DNA of 64,000 bases from Elymus sibiricus. Taxonomy: Eukaryota; Streptophyta; Magnoliopsida; Poales; Poaceae. The stretch's first letter is position 1, and every line of letters begins with the position of its first letter. Below are positions 30,704 to 41,701 of the stretch, piece after piece. A program made the position numbers and the translations under genes. The notes beneath the pieces are model-generated. The model was not told the DNA's origin, ran no database searches, and saw only the letters and a list, made by a program, of their open reading frames with translations. The stretch spans positions 416,559,409 to 416,623,408 of the forward strand of contig CM077667.1 in assembly GCA_039707655.1 (NCBI GenBank). Reading direction: 5' to 3'.

Positions 30704-33700
30704 TCAGGTATAGTAAGGCCGCAGATGAGCAATATTCCACGGCCGGTGGGTCTCCTGCCCAGAAGTGCGTGACTCGTCTCGTACGTCAATGAGATAGTAT
30801 GACCCATTGTTGAGATTTCTGCTGATCACAAAGGGTCCTTCCCATGGGGGAGATAGCTTGTGCGCATCCGTCTGATCTTGAATCAGACGCAACACCAAGT
30901 CGCCTTCCTGAAACGTCCGGGTCTTAACTCTGCGGCTATGATAACGACGCAGGTCTTGCTGATAAATCGCCGATCGAGCCGCCGCCAGATCACGCTCTTC
31001 ATCCAAAGCATCTAACGCGTCCTGACACGCTGTCTCATTATCTGCCTCAACGTAAGCTGCCACCCTCGGCGAGTCATGACGTATATCACTTGGTAACACG
31101 GCTTCTGCACCATAAACCATGAAGAAAGGCGTATAGCCTATTGACCTGTTGGGAGTAGTTCTGATGCTCCATAAAACTGATGGTAACTCTTCTACCCAAC
31201 AACTCGGCGTTCGCTGTAGAGGAACCATAAGCCGGGGCTTGATGCCTCTCAAGATCTCCTGGTTAGCACGCTCCGCCTAACCATTGGATTGTGGATGAGC
31301 AACATCAGAAACATCAAGCCGGATGTGCTCGCTTTCACAGAACGCCTGCATAGCCCCTTTGGATAGGTTTGTGCCATTGTCCGTGATGATACTGTGAGGG
31401 TAACCAAAACGGTAGATCAATTTTTTGACAAATTGAACCGCCGTAGCCGCGTCACACTTGCCGACCGGCTCAGCCTCAACCCACTTAGTAAACTTATCCA
31501 CCGCCACCAAAAGGTGGGTCTTCTTGTCTTTAGATCTCTTGAAGGGCCCGACCATATCAAGCCCCCAGACTGCAAACGGCCAGGTAATTGGTATCATCCG
31601 CAATTCCTGAGCCGGAACGTGAGCACATCGCCCAAACTTCTGACATCCGTCACACTTGATGACCAAGTTTTCTGCGTCCTTATGAGCCGTCAGCCAGAAG
31701 AAACCATGCCGAAAAGCTTTAGCCACCAAAGATTTTGAGCCGGCATGATGACCACAATCGCCGGCGTGAATTTCATTTAAGATCTCCTTACCCTCTTCAG
31801 GAGAAACGCAACGCTGGAAAACACCAGTGACACTGCGCTTGTGTAACTCGCCATTGATGATAGTCATGGATTTAGATCGCCTGATGATTTGTCTTGCCAA
31901 GGTCTCGTCCTCGGGTAACTCGCCGCGAGTCAAGTACGCTAAGTAAGGGAGCGTCCAGTCAGGGATAGCATGCAGAGCCGCCACCAGCTGCCCCTCCGGG
32001 TCAGGTACGGCCAGATCCTCCTGTGAAGGTAGCTTAACAGACGGATGATACAACACATCCAAGAAAACGTTAGGCGGCACCGGCTTACGCTGAGAGCCCA
32101 ACCTTGACAAGGCATCAGCCGCCTCGTTCTTGCGACGGTCAATATGATCCACCTGATAACCCTTGAAGTGTCCAGCAATGATGTCCACCGCCTGACGATA
32201 AGCCGCCATCCGTGGGTCTTTGGAATCCCACGTACCTGAAACTTGCTGAGCCACGAGGTCTGAGTCACCAAGACATCTAACCCGGCTCAGGTTCATCTCC
32301 TTAGCCACACGGAGGCCATGAAGTAAAGCCTCATACTCAGCTTTGTTGTTAGTACAGGGAAACATCAACCTTAACACATAACAAAACTTATCACCTCTAG
32401 GGGAAGTTAAGACAACTCCAGCCCCTGACCCTTCCAATTGCCTGGATCCATCAAAGTGAATTGTCCAGTATGTGTTATCCGGCTTCTCCTCGGGCGACTG
32501 ACACTCTGTCCAATCATTTATAAAGTCCACCAAGACTTGAGACTTGACAGCCGTGCGAGGCACATATTTCAGATTAAGAGGCCCGAGCTCCAATGCCCAC
32601 TTAGCAATCCTGCCAGTGGCTTCTCTATTTTGAATTATGTCACCCAACGGGGCGGAACTAACCACAGTGATCTGGTGTCCCAGGAAGTAATGCTTCAACT
32701 TACGATTTGCCATGAACACCCCATATATCAGTTTCTGCCAATGCGGGTACCTTTGCTTGGACTCGATCAGGACTTCACTGACGTAGTAAACCGGCCTCTG
32801 AACCGGGTATTCCTTTCCTGCCACCTTACGCTCCACAACAATCGCGGCGCTGACTGCCCTGTTGTTAGCTGCCACATAGAGGAGTAAAGGTTCCTTCTCA
32901 GCCGGAGCGGCCAAGACCGGCGGCTCAACCAGCTGCTTCTTGAGCGCCTCAAACGCTTCACCCGCCGCCTTACTCCAGACAAAATTGTCTGTTTTCTTCA
33001 TCATTTGATACAGAGGAATAGCCTTCTCACCCAGGCGGCTTATGAACCGACTTAACGCAGCGATTCGACCCGCCAGGCGCTGAACGTCGTTGATGCACGC
33101 CGGCTCAGACAGGGAAGTGATAGCCTTTATCTTGTCCGGATTAGCTTCAATGCCACGCTCAGGGACTAGAAATCCCAAAAGTTTGCCTGCAGGTACACCG
33201 AAAACATACTTTGCCGGGTTAAGCATCATCTTGTAAACCCGCAAATTATCGAACGTTTCCTTCAGGTCGTCAAGTAGAGTCTCCTTCTTCCTTGACTTAA
33301 CCACAATATCATCCACATAAGCATGAACATTGCGCCCAATTTGACCATGAAGACAGTTCTGCACACAACGCTGGTAAGTCGCCTGGGCACTCTTGAGCCC
33401 GAAAGGCATAGACACATAGCAAAAAGCACCAAAAGGCGTAATGAAAGCCGTCTTCTCTTGGTCTTTAACTGCCATCTTGATCTGATGATATCCTGAATAA
33501 GCGTCCAGGAAGCATAAACTCTCACAACCCGCCGTTGCATCAATAATCTGGTCGATACGGGGGAGAGCAAACGGGTCAACTGGACAGGCCTTGTTAAGGT
33601 CCGTGTAATCCACACACATACGCCACGTGCCGTTCTTCTTAAGCACTAGCACCGGGTTAGCTAACCACTCCGGGTGAAAAACCTCCACGATGAACCCTGC

Positions 33701-34567
33701 TGCCAAGAGCCGGGCCACCTCTTCTCCAATAGCCTTACGCCTCTCCTCATTGAACCGCCGGAGGAACTGTTTGACCGGCTTAAACTTAGGATCCACATTA
33801 AGGTGGTGCTCAGCGAACTCTCTCGGTACACCCGGCATGTCAGAAGCCTTCCATGCAAAAATGTTCCGATTCTCATGGATGAATTCGATGAGCGCGCTTT
33901 CCTATGCGGGGTCCATGTTAGCCCCGATGGTGAACTGCTGTGATGAGTCGCCCGGCGTAAAGTCCACCAACTTGGTATCTTCCGCCACGAACTTGAGTGG
34001 CGGCTCAGATTCCGTGTTAGGCTTCTTCAGTGGAGTCATATCTTCCGGGTCAACATTTTCCTTATAAAACTTGAGCTCTGCCTCAACACAACTTGACTCT
34101 GCATAAGCTGCGTCACCTTCCTCACACTCAAGAGCCGTCTTCCGATCACCATGCACGGTAATCGTCCCATTCAACCCGGGCATCTTGAGCTGTAAGTAAA
34201 CATAGCAAGGCCTAGCCATGAACTTGGCGTAAGCCGGCCGTCCAAACAGAGCGTGATATGGGCTCTTGATTTTGACCACTTCAAACCACAAAGACTCCAC
34301 CCTGTAGTTGAATTCGTCACCAAAAGCTACCTCCAAAGAAATCTTTCCTACTGGATAAGCCGATTTTCCGGATACCACACCGTGAAAAACTGTTGAAGAG
34401 GGCTTAAGATCCTTATCAAGCAAACCCATCCGACTGAAAGTGTCATAATACAGGATGTTGATGCTGCTGCCACCATCCATAAGCACTTTAGTGAACACAT
34501 ACCCTCCAACCTGGGGGGCAACTACTAAAGCCAGTTGCCCCGGGTTATCAACACGCGGCGGGTGATC
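30704..34567 (-). pseudogene. pol: Gypsy pol polyprotein (PR-RT-RH-INT), three in-frame stops
   Basis: One continuous minus-strand frame carries the aspartic protease (LMDGGSSINIL, near 34470), reverse transcriptase (MPFGLKSAQATYQR, then AYVDDIVVKS near 33300), RNase H (IHFDGSRQLEGSGAG near 32450), the integrase HHCC finger (HAGDCGHHAGS ... CDGCQKFGR), the integrase core (GLDMVGPF, TDNGTN) and a C-terminal chromatin-proximal domain (WEGPFVI). It is interrupted by stops at 34568-34570 (before protease), 33902-33904 (between protease and RT) and 31277-31279 (in HPQSNG*AERAN, inside the integrase core). The last two look like single-base changes, the integrase one a CAG or CAA to TAG change. No frameshift is seen in pol. 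The copy cannot make a full polyprotein. Confidence 0.92.
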
Positions 34568-34570
34568 CTA

Positions 34571-36588
34571 CCTGCTCCAAGTTATGTCATACTCGGACCA
34601 CTTCAAATACTGCGGGAGAGCCGGCATGACTGCATTAACCGCCCGCTTGCGCACCTTCCGGTCTTGCTTGTCGAGGCTGGTTGTAAAAACATGATACTGA
34701 CCCCCACTGAGCTGTTTCGGGTTAGTCTGGTACCCCGATTGGTTATTCTGCTGCTGGCCTCCACCGCCAGACTGCTGATGATGACCTCCTTGATTGCCTT
34801 GACCCTGGTACCCGGATCCTGAGCCGCCAGCACCAAAGCCGGCTCCTGATCCGCCCGGCCCTGAGCCGCCTGATGGACCATTACCGTTATTCCGATGCTG
34901 TTGAAGGCTGTAATCCCGAAACTGCCGCATAATACTGCAATCCCTCCATGTATGGCATGCCGGCTGTGCTCCAGACAAGGTTTGTTGAGCATCTCTTCCA
35001 GGTTGAAAGGAGCTTTGCCCTTGTTAAAGGGTGGCCTGAAATTCCCATTGCCCTTAGCACGATTGTTCCCAGTGCTGGTGTTCGCCACCAATTCTGACCC
35101 GCCGTCCGGGTTCTTCCGCTTGCCCGGGTTGCTATTTCCGGTCGCGTTTTGCTGTTGACCCTTGCCATTGTTGTTTTTCTTACCCTGACCCGATTTCTCA
35201 TCATCGGAGCCAGGATCCTTCGTGTTATCGGAGTCTGCATACTTGGTGAGAGCCGCCATGAGCTCCCCCATATCCTGGCACGTGCGCTTGAGCCGGCCAA
35301 GCTTCTGCTTCAGTGGTGTAAAATGGCAATTCTTCTCCAGAATCAAAACTGCTTGAGCCGCCGTAATCTGTTCAGAAGAGTGGATGATGGTTGAGACCCG
35401 CCGGACCCAGTGATGAGCCGACTCGTCATCACGCTGCACGCAATGGTCCAGATCCACAATCGTCATGGGCTGCTTGCACGTTCCTTGGAAATTTTTGATG
35501 AATTTCGCCTTTAATTCAGACCAGGAATTAATGGTGTTGGGTGACAAGCCTTTCAACCACGTGCGAGCCGGCCCTTCCAGCATCATGATGAAATATTTGG
35601 CACATACTGCATCACTGACGTCTAACATCTCCATGGCCAGCTCATAGCTTTCGATCCAAGCCTCTGGAGGTAGGTCAGCAGTATAATTGGGCACCTTGCG
35701 AGGACCTTTGAAATCCTTCGGCAGACGCTCGTTCCGTAGAGCCGGTGCTAGACACGGCACTCCCACAGCCCTGGAGGTTAATCTTGCCCCTACTGAGACA
35801 GAAGGTGCAACTGTGGGTTCCTGATGAGCCGCCGCCGCCTCCAGAGCCGCCGCTTCTCGTTGTGCTCTTGCCCGATCCACCAGCGCCTGAGCATCTAGAG
35901 CCGCCCGATCGACTGGCGGCGGGTTCCGATGTCGTTCACTGCTAGAAACCGCCGGCGACTCATAACGCCGGCTGTAGCTGCGGCTGGGGATGGGAGTTGA
36001 ATGCACGCGGCTCCGGCTGTAAGTATACTTCTCCTACTGGGCCACCGCCGTCCGCAGGTATCCAATAGCGTTCCGCACCTCCTCTGCAAAAGGCGCCTCA
36101 TCGGGGATGGGAATTGTATCAAGCCTGGTGGTCGCCGCCACCATGTTCTCCGCCGGGTTAGAATAATGACCCGGTGGCGTCGGAAAAAACTGTGGCGGGT
36201 TTTGGTTCCGTCGGGGCGGGTCTGGCTGCTGATGCTGAACCGCCGCCCGGCTTCCAGGTACTTCCGCCGTCCGGGTTACGGTCAAAGGCACATTCCGTCC
36301 CGGCCCTGGCGTGTTAAAAAGATTCCTGGCTTCATATTGATCCGGCAGGCGGGATTGATGCCTCATCCGATGAACCGCCGCTGCAGACTGCTGCTCTAGC
36401 TCAAGGCGGAAAGCATCCGCCCTAAGGCGCTCCGCCTCAGCATCCATCTGGGCCTTCAGCGCGTTGATTTCCTGTTGGACTCCGGCCATCTGGTTCTTCA
36501 ACCTCGTGATCTCCGCGTTGCGGGCCGCTTGGTTTTCAGCAGTGACCTCGGTTTCCATCAGGGTTGTAAGCTCATTCATCAGATCCAA
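34571..36588 (-). pseudogene. gag: Gypsy gag, one stop and one frameshift
   Basis: The minus-strand gag starts at ATG 36588 with a coiled-coil N-terminus (repeated ALKAQMDAEAERLRADA-like heptads). The capsid region has LPKDFKGPRKVPNYTADLPP, WIESYELAMEMLDVSD and YFIMMLEGPARTWLKGL. The C-terminal part is Gly/Gln-rich. A TAG at 36034-36036 interrupts the N-terminal third (the frame continues as EKYTYSRSR). Near 34975-34985 the frame shifts, moving from PCLEHSRHA into the HTWRDC frame of the zinc-knuckle-like region. The encoded particle protein would be truncated. Confidence 0.85.
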
Positions 36589-37068
36589 GAGAACCTGAGC
36601 CGGCGGCCTGCGTAATGCTCGATGCAGCCCCCAAGCCCACCATTGTGAAGCTGATAGATTGACTCCGTCTCTCCGCTCGAGGATCCATCCTCTGAGCAGA
36701 TGAGGGTATCTTCCCGCGACATAGAACCTTCAAGCTCCATGCCCTGGGTGAAGCCGACGAAGACATGCTTCCTGCCCGGGTCAGCACGGGCGGGTTGCAC
36801 GCGTCGGGCGGGTGGCTCGAGCCGGGCCGGCTCGACGATGTCGGTGCAGATGTCCGGCCCGGGTTCAGATCTGCCGATCTTGCCGATGAAGACGTGGATT
36901 CCGCCGAAGGGGACCCGGAACCCATACTCGATGGAGTCGGCCTCAGGGCCCCAGCCGGCGTCGTCGATGTAGAGCCGGCCGTGGCGACTCTTGGTCATCC
37001 TGCCAACAGCGTACCCCTCGATCCCTGGGAGAGAGCCCTTTGAGAACTCAACACCACCGAGCGCTGGC
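36589..37068 (-). other. Gypsy 5' leader
   Basis: Untranslated leader between the primer-binding site and gag ATG. Open frames exist here (for example 36579-37136 on the minus strand, running into the LTR) but show no domain, so I do not call them genes. Confidence 0.6.
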
Positions 37069-37084
37069 CCCACGGTGGGCGCCA
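37069..37084 (-). promoter_or_regulatory. Primer-binding site of the Gypsy element
   Basis: On the minus strand TGGCGCCCACCGTGGG begins two bases after the 5' LTR end (ACGACA-AT). TGG start and position fit a tRNA primer site. I cannot assign the tRNA from sequence alone. Confidence 0.75.
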
Positions 37085-37086
37085 AT

Positions 37087-37628
37087 TGTCGTGGTTTTGT
37101 CACGGCAGATGTCCGAAGACTTAGGTTTGAGGCCATCGCTAAGACGGTGGACTCAAAGGGGTTGGTCGAGAGGAGAGATACGAGTTTACCCAGGTTCGGC
37201 CCCTCGAGAAGAGGTAAAAGCCTACGTCCTGCTTGTGCTGTATTGATTGGAGTATCGATTACAAGGGAGCGGATTCGCTTGACCTAGTTCTCGATTGGTT
37301 GGTTTCTTGTCTAAACCGCCTCCAGAGTCTCACCTTTATATAGGAGGTCGAGGCTCTGGGTTACACGAGTCATAAACTGACTCATACATCGTAGTTGATC
37401 CTGTCTCTAAGCCGCCTTGCCGTCTTGGGCAAGCCGTCTCCGGGCGGCTTAACCGCCCGGGTCTTCACACCATCTTCTGTCTCTGGGCCTTCGTCTTGGC
37501 CCGTCAGGTAAGCCGCCATGCGGCCTGGCCTTCATCTTCCGGCCCACCTTATAGGTCTTGGCTACGAGCCGTCAGGTATGACCCGGCCCCTCCTGGACGG
37601 GTCTCACCACGGGGTTATATCCCCAACA
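37087..37628 (-). repeat. LTR (5' LTR of the minus-strand element), 542 bp
   Basis: Plus-strand ends TGTCGTGG and CCCCAACA, matching the LTR at 24561. It keeps a 17-bp stretch after GATTGGAG that the other LTR lacks. A TATA-like TTTATATAGGAGG sits near 37336, but it is on the plus strand, so its relevance to minus-strand transcription is doubtful. Confidence 0.9.
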
Positions 37629-37724
37629 CGATGCGTGCGAGCACTTTTCATGCTACAACATGCATGGTCTGACCCATCAAGGCACCTCCTCTGCAGCAGC
37701 TAGCGTCTAATAGGAGCTCCACAG

Positions 37725-38605
37725 GAACACCTTATTTGACGCATTTAGCGAGAAATTGGGGGGATTACCCAAAAATTAGCCGGCCCAATTTCAGTTAGGG
37801 TATGCACAGTTTTTTTTTCAAACCTCTTAGAAGATTCCTTCTGGTTTTTACGGTTAGGTTCTGGCATGTTTCATCTTTCCCTTCTGCTTTTTTTTACTGT
37901 TTTATTATGTTCTTGTTAACCTTTTTCCCCTTTTCTTTGTCAGAAGAGTTCCCCTTTTTCAAAAACATCAGAAATTCCAAAAGATGTTTGAATTTCAAAT
38001 AAATGTCCGTGTTTTCAAAAAATGTTCTGGATTTTTCATAAAAAAGTTCATGTTTTCATATTTTGTTCGGAATTTTTGGTTCCATGTTTTCGAAAAAAAC
38101 AAAAAAAAGTTCTTGTTTTGTTACCTTTTCCAAATATGTTTGGAAATTTGAAGAATTGTTCTTGTTTTCAAAAAACAATTGGTTTTTGAAAAATGTGCAT
38201 GGTTTTCAAATATTGTTTGGCATTATAAATAATGTTACCATTTTCAAATTTTGTTCACAAAATAAAAAAAGGTCAATGTGTCAAAAAATATTTGTGTCTT
38301 CAAATATGGTTCTAAATTAAAAATATATTCCTATTTTCAAATTGTGTTCATAAATCAATAGATATACTTTATTTTTTAAAAATATTGTGTTTTCAAAAAT
38401 TGTTTAGAATTTGGTAAAATTTATGTTTTTAAATTTATTTTACAAAATCATAAAATGATCTGAAAATTGTAAAATATGTTAAGGTCCAAAAAAGTTATTA
38501 TTTTTATTTATGTGTCGCTACTGTAACCAGGAAGCAACAGTAGACCACTACAGACAAAACAACTCGTTAAAGCAACCGCGCGCTACGGTGCTCGATGGCT
38601 CCAGT
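37725..38605. repeat. AT-rich dispersed repeat, right copy
   Basis: Opens with CACCTTATTTGACGCATTTAGCGA, has TTTCAGTTAGGGTATGCACAG and many TTTTCAAAA / GGAATTT units, and ends AAAGCAACCGCGCGCTACGG. Same block order and orientation as the copy at 23400-24330. Confidence 0.6.
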
Positions 38606-38899
38606 GGCGCAACCTCCATGCATGGGCCGGTCCTTTAAGTCGCCTCCTGTGTGAAAACTTGCTATTCGACGTAAAGAGTGTCATATAGGAGCTCCCAAAA
38701 CAGAGGGCGCCAAGGTTTCCGAACGCTCGGTTGTTACTAATAAATAAATTCTAAGTGCTACTCCCTCTGTTCATAAATATAAGATGTTTCATTTTACTTT
38801 GATTCGGTTGTATATAGATACATTTTAACGTGTTTGTTCACCATTTTAATTTTTTTTTGAACAATCACCGGGGTGGGGGGGGATAAGGGGCGAGTTACA

Positions 38900-40190
38900 T
38901 CATAGATTACAACGAGAGGACAGGTAAAGGCGCCAAGACACGGCTGCCTCCCTACTGACGGGGTATTTAAATCTAAAGACCCAAAGAGTAAAGTCTGAAA
39001 CAATGTTACGAAGGGTATCGAGGGGTGAGTGAAACTCGTTACGAAAAACACGAGCGTTCCTAGAGTCCCACAACTTCCACAGGATGTCGAGAGCGACGAT
39101 AGGCCAAATGTTGATGTCAAGGCCAACCGGCGTGGGAGTGTCCCAAATATGGTCGATGGAACGGGGAGTCTGGAGGCCCAAAATGGACCAAACCTGAGTC
39201 GCGCAGGGGCAAAGGAGGGCGAGGTGAGTCGCGTCCTCCCTTGCGTGGGCGCACCGAGGGCAGGAGGAGTCTGGGGAGATGGTTTTACGAGGCAGATTGG
39301 CCTTCGTACTCAGTCTGTCACGCCACAGCAGCCAACCAAAAATCTTGACCTTGATGGGTTCCTTGGAGCTCCATATGTGCTCCGCGTTTAGGTCAATCTC
39401 GTGGTCAGAGGAGAGCAACGAGTAGGCGCACCTCGAGGAGAACGTAGAGCCATGGGTAAGGAACCTGTCATCTGGCGCGTCGTTGACGTGAACATCCTGC
39501 AACAAAGACAAAACGGAAGCAAGCTCGACAGAAGCAACAGTGGTTAGGCGATTCCGCAGGTTAGCTAGTAAACTAGAATGCATGATTTGAGACACCAGGA
39601 CCGAGGGTGAAGTGGAGTGGGAGAAAATGTGAGGGTAGGTGTCGGTGAGCGGGGTGGGAAGTAGCTAGGCATCTAGCCAGAAGAAAGTGGAAGTGCCGCT
39701 GTTAGTAAGGACAAAAGAGATTTTTTGAAGTGGTCGAATTTGCTCGTTCACAATTTTCCAGAGAAAGGAGGGGTTGTGTGGTTTGTTGGTAAAGTCAAGG
39801 GAGTAGTGATGAAAGAACCAGTTGACCCAAGGCAAGTCGGGCTTTTGGAGAAGTTTGGAAGCAAATTTCATGAGGAGACAGTTGTTTTGGAGAAGCAATT
39901 TTTTAACGCCTAGACCACCGGCGATTTTAGGCTTGCAAACGTTATTCCAAGTAATCGTGCATTTTGCGCCGGAGCAAGTTTCTTCGGTGGTCCAGAAGAA
40001 GGATCTACGAATCGCATCTAATCTTTTGATAATTTTTTTGGGGAGCTTAAAGACAGACATGAAGTGGGTGGCTAGGGCGTCAAGAGTAGCAGAGATTAGA
40101 GTGAGCCGCGCACCTCGCGATAATAGCTTGGCCGCCCAGCCGGATAGATATTTTAAAAAGCGTTGGATGATGGGTTCGAAGGCATTACGA
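38900..40190 (-). pseudogene. LINE ORF2 C-terminal part (zf-RVT)
   Basis: The minus-strand frame from AFEPIIQRF runs through RLTLISATLDALATHFMSVFKLPKKI to the zinc-finger-like zf-RVT module and the stop at 38900. A stop at about 39665 (after TSTFFWLDA) interrupts the frame, which resumes as LLPTPLTDTYP. It lacks the endonuclease and, in this orientation, the reverse transcriptase. Confidence 0.85.
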
Positions 40191-41149
40191 CACCTTGACT
40201 CTCCGTTTTTCCCGCAGGAGATTCAAGATGCTTTTCTCCAGATGAACCCTAGCGCCAGCCCTGGTCCCAACGGCCTCGGCCCTGGTTTCTACAGGGAATT
40301 CTGGCACAACGTCAAACACACAATCTTCCCCTTTTTTGATGACTTCACAAACCTTCGGGTCGATGTCGAACCTTTCAACCGGGCTCACATGATCCTTCTT
40401 CCTAAGAATGATTCGGCTAGAACTCCCGATGCCTTCAGACCAATCTCGATTACAAACCGGATTAAACCCCTCATCCCTCTCCTTGTCCATGGGGACCAAA
40501 CTGGTTTCATTCCTGGTAGATGCATTGTGGAAAATTTCATCTACGCTGCCGACCTCCTTAGTGCTTGCCATCTTAGAAAAGCCCCCGGTATGGTCTTCAA
40601 ACTAGACTTCCAAAAAGCTTTTGACTCCATTTGTTGGGAATCCCTTCTTCTCATCCTGCACGCTAGGGGTTTCCCGCAAGCTGTCGTAAGCTGGATCAAA
40701 ACCTTATTAGTGTCGAGCAAAACGGCCGTCCTCCTTAACGGGGTCCCCGTCCCTTGGATAAACCGCAAAAATGGTCTCCGCCAAGGGGAACCCATGTCCC
40801 CTTATCTTTTCTTGATTGTTGCTGACTTGCTTCAACGCTTGATCCTCAATGCTTCCTCCCCCAACAATCTTTGCCACCCAATCTACAGTGACCGACTATC
40901 TACGGTGCTTCAATTTGCTGATGACACCCTAATCGTAGCTCATGCCTCTCTAGACGCCGCGACTACCCTCAAAGCCATCCTCGACAACTTCGCCCTTGCC
41001 ACCGGGCTCACCATCAATTTCCACAAAACTACTTTCGTGCCTCTCAACATGGATACCACCACTAGCCATAATATTGCTCTCACCTTCAGATGTGAGCTCT
41101 CATCTTTCCCCCAAATCTATCTCGGTTTACCTCTCTCCCACACACTCCC
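40191..41149 (+). pseudogene. LINE reverse transcriptase fragment, inverted
   Basis: The plus-strand frame is open throughout and shows the non-LTR reverse transcriptase blocks NPSASPGPNGLGPGFY, FRPISITN, DQTGFIPGR, VFKLDFQKAFDSICW, GLRQGEPMSPYLF, the catalytic QFADDTLIVAH and YLGLPLS. About a dozen residues normally found between FRPISITN and the DQTGFI block are missing in frame. No endonuclease domain is present. Confidence 0.88.
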
Positions 41150-41557
41150 TCACCATTTTAATTCGTATGTAATTTATATTGAAATATTTAAAACATCGTA
41201 TATTTGTGAACGGAGAGGGAGTATTAGACATTTTCTACAAAGACTATGATAAGCATATTAGTTTAGAGGAAGAAAAAAGATAAGCAAATTAGTTATTTAC
41301 ATAATAAGCTTTAAGCTAGATATAGATAGCCGTTCCTTCAGTTCCAACGCCCCGTGCTTGGAATCTTCTTCCTCCCTGCAACCCCGAGCCCCAGCTCATT
41401 GATACAGCTTAGCGGCCTAGGATCTACCTCCTCGCCGAGCCACTTAACAATGCTCTAGCTCGGCACGCCCGCCGTTGGTCGGCCTTGCCCCGATGTCAGC
41501 CACTGATCGATCAGACTATGTTTTCTTGGACATGACGGACCTCCCTATACTGATTCC

Positions 41558-41566
41558 TATATATAA
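41558..41566 (+). promoter_or_regulatory. TATA box of AMT2 copy 2
   Basis: TATATATAA lies about 140 bp before the start codon at 41702. The interval matches the same interval of the other transporter, so the core promoter was part of the duplication. The transposon-split MITE ends at 41221, about 340 bp upstream. Confidence 0.8.
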
Positions 41567-41701
41567 GACCGCGACCCTAGCTTAGCTTCACCAGTCATCA
41601 GTCACACCGACCAGTAGCTTCTCCGGCTAGCTAGCTAGTGCGTGCGTGTACTATCTAACCGCAGGCGAGCTCGGCGCGGGCCTGCCGATTGAGGTAGCAA
41701 G

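Larger units (their letters stand above)
24561..37628 (-). mobile_element. Ty3/Gypsy LTR retrotransposon, Tat-like, 13.07 kb
   Basis: Two LTRs bracket a minus-strand gag-pol and a plus-strand additional ORF. On the minus strand the order is LTR (37628-37087), primer site, gag, protease, reverse transcriptase, RNase H, integrase, tandem repeats, antisense ORF, polypurine tract, LTR (25086-24561). An extra antisense ORF between pol and the 3' LTR is known from Tat-lineage (Retand-type) elements. No perfect 5-bp target duplication is visible: the left flank reads CGA before TGTCG and the right flank reads CGATG after CAACA, which would match if two bases (TG) were lost at the left boundary. Gag-pol is decayed; the antisense gene is open. 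Confidence 0.92.
38852..41149 (-). mobile_element. L1-type LINE, 5'-truncated and 5'-inverted
   Basis: A 14-bp target duplication (TCACCATTTTAATT) flanks it at 38838-38851 and 41150-41163. A short poly(A) on the minus strand (T-run at 38850-38858) marks the 3' end at the left. From the left to about 40190 the minus strand encodes the C-terminal part of ORF2: AFEPIIQRFLKYLSGW, RRSFFWTT, and a zf-RVT region with WSSKEPIKVKIFGWLLWRDRL and CPRCAHAREDATHLALLCPC. From about 40190 to 41149 the plus strand encodes the reverse transcriptase. The inverted RT segment ends at YLGLPLSHTLP, and the other segment resumes almost exactly after that point. Confidence 0.92.
38761..41221. mobile_element. Stowaway MITE split by a LINE
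   Basis: The left arm 38761-38851 begins CTCCCTCTGTTCATAAATAT after TA (38759-38760). The right arm 41164-41221 ends with the complementary ATATTTGTGAACGGAGAGGGAG followed by TA. Together they make a 149-bp MITE whose halves are separated by the LINE at 38852-41149. Confidence 0.85.

Noticed and set aside
36579..37136. Minus-strand frame of 185 codons in the Gypsy leader
   Set aside because: It starts inside the LTR, spans the primer site and has no gag-like motifs.
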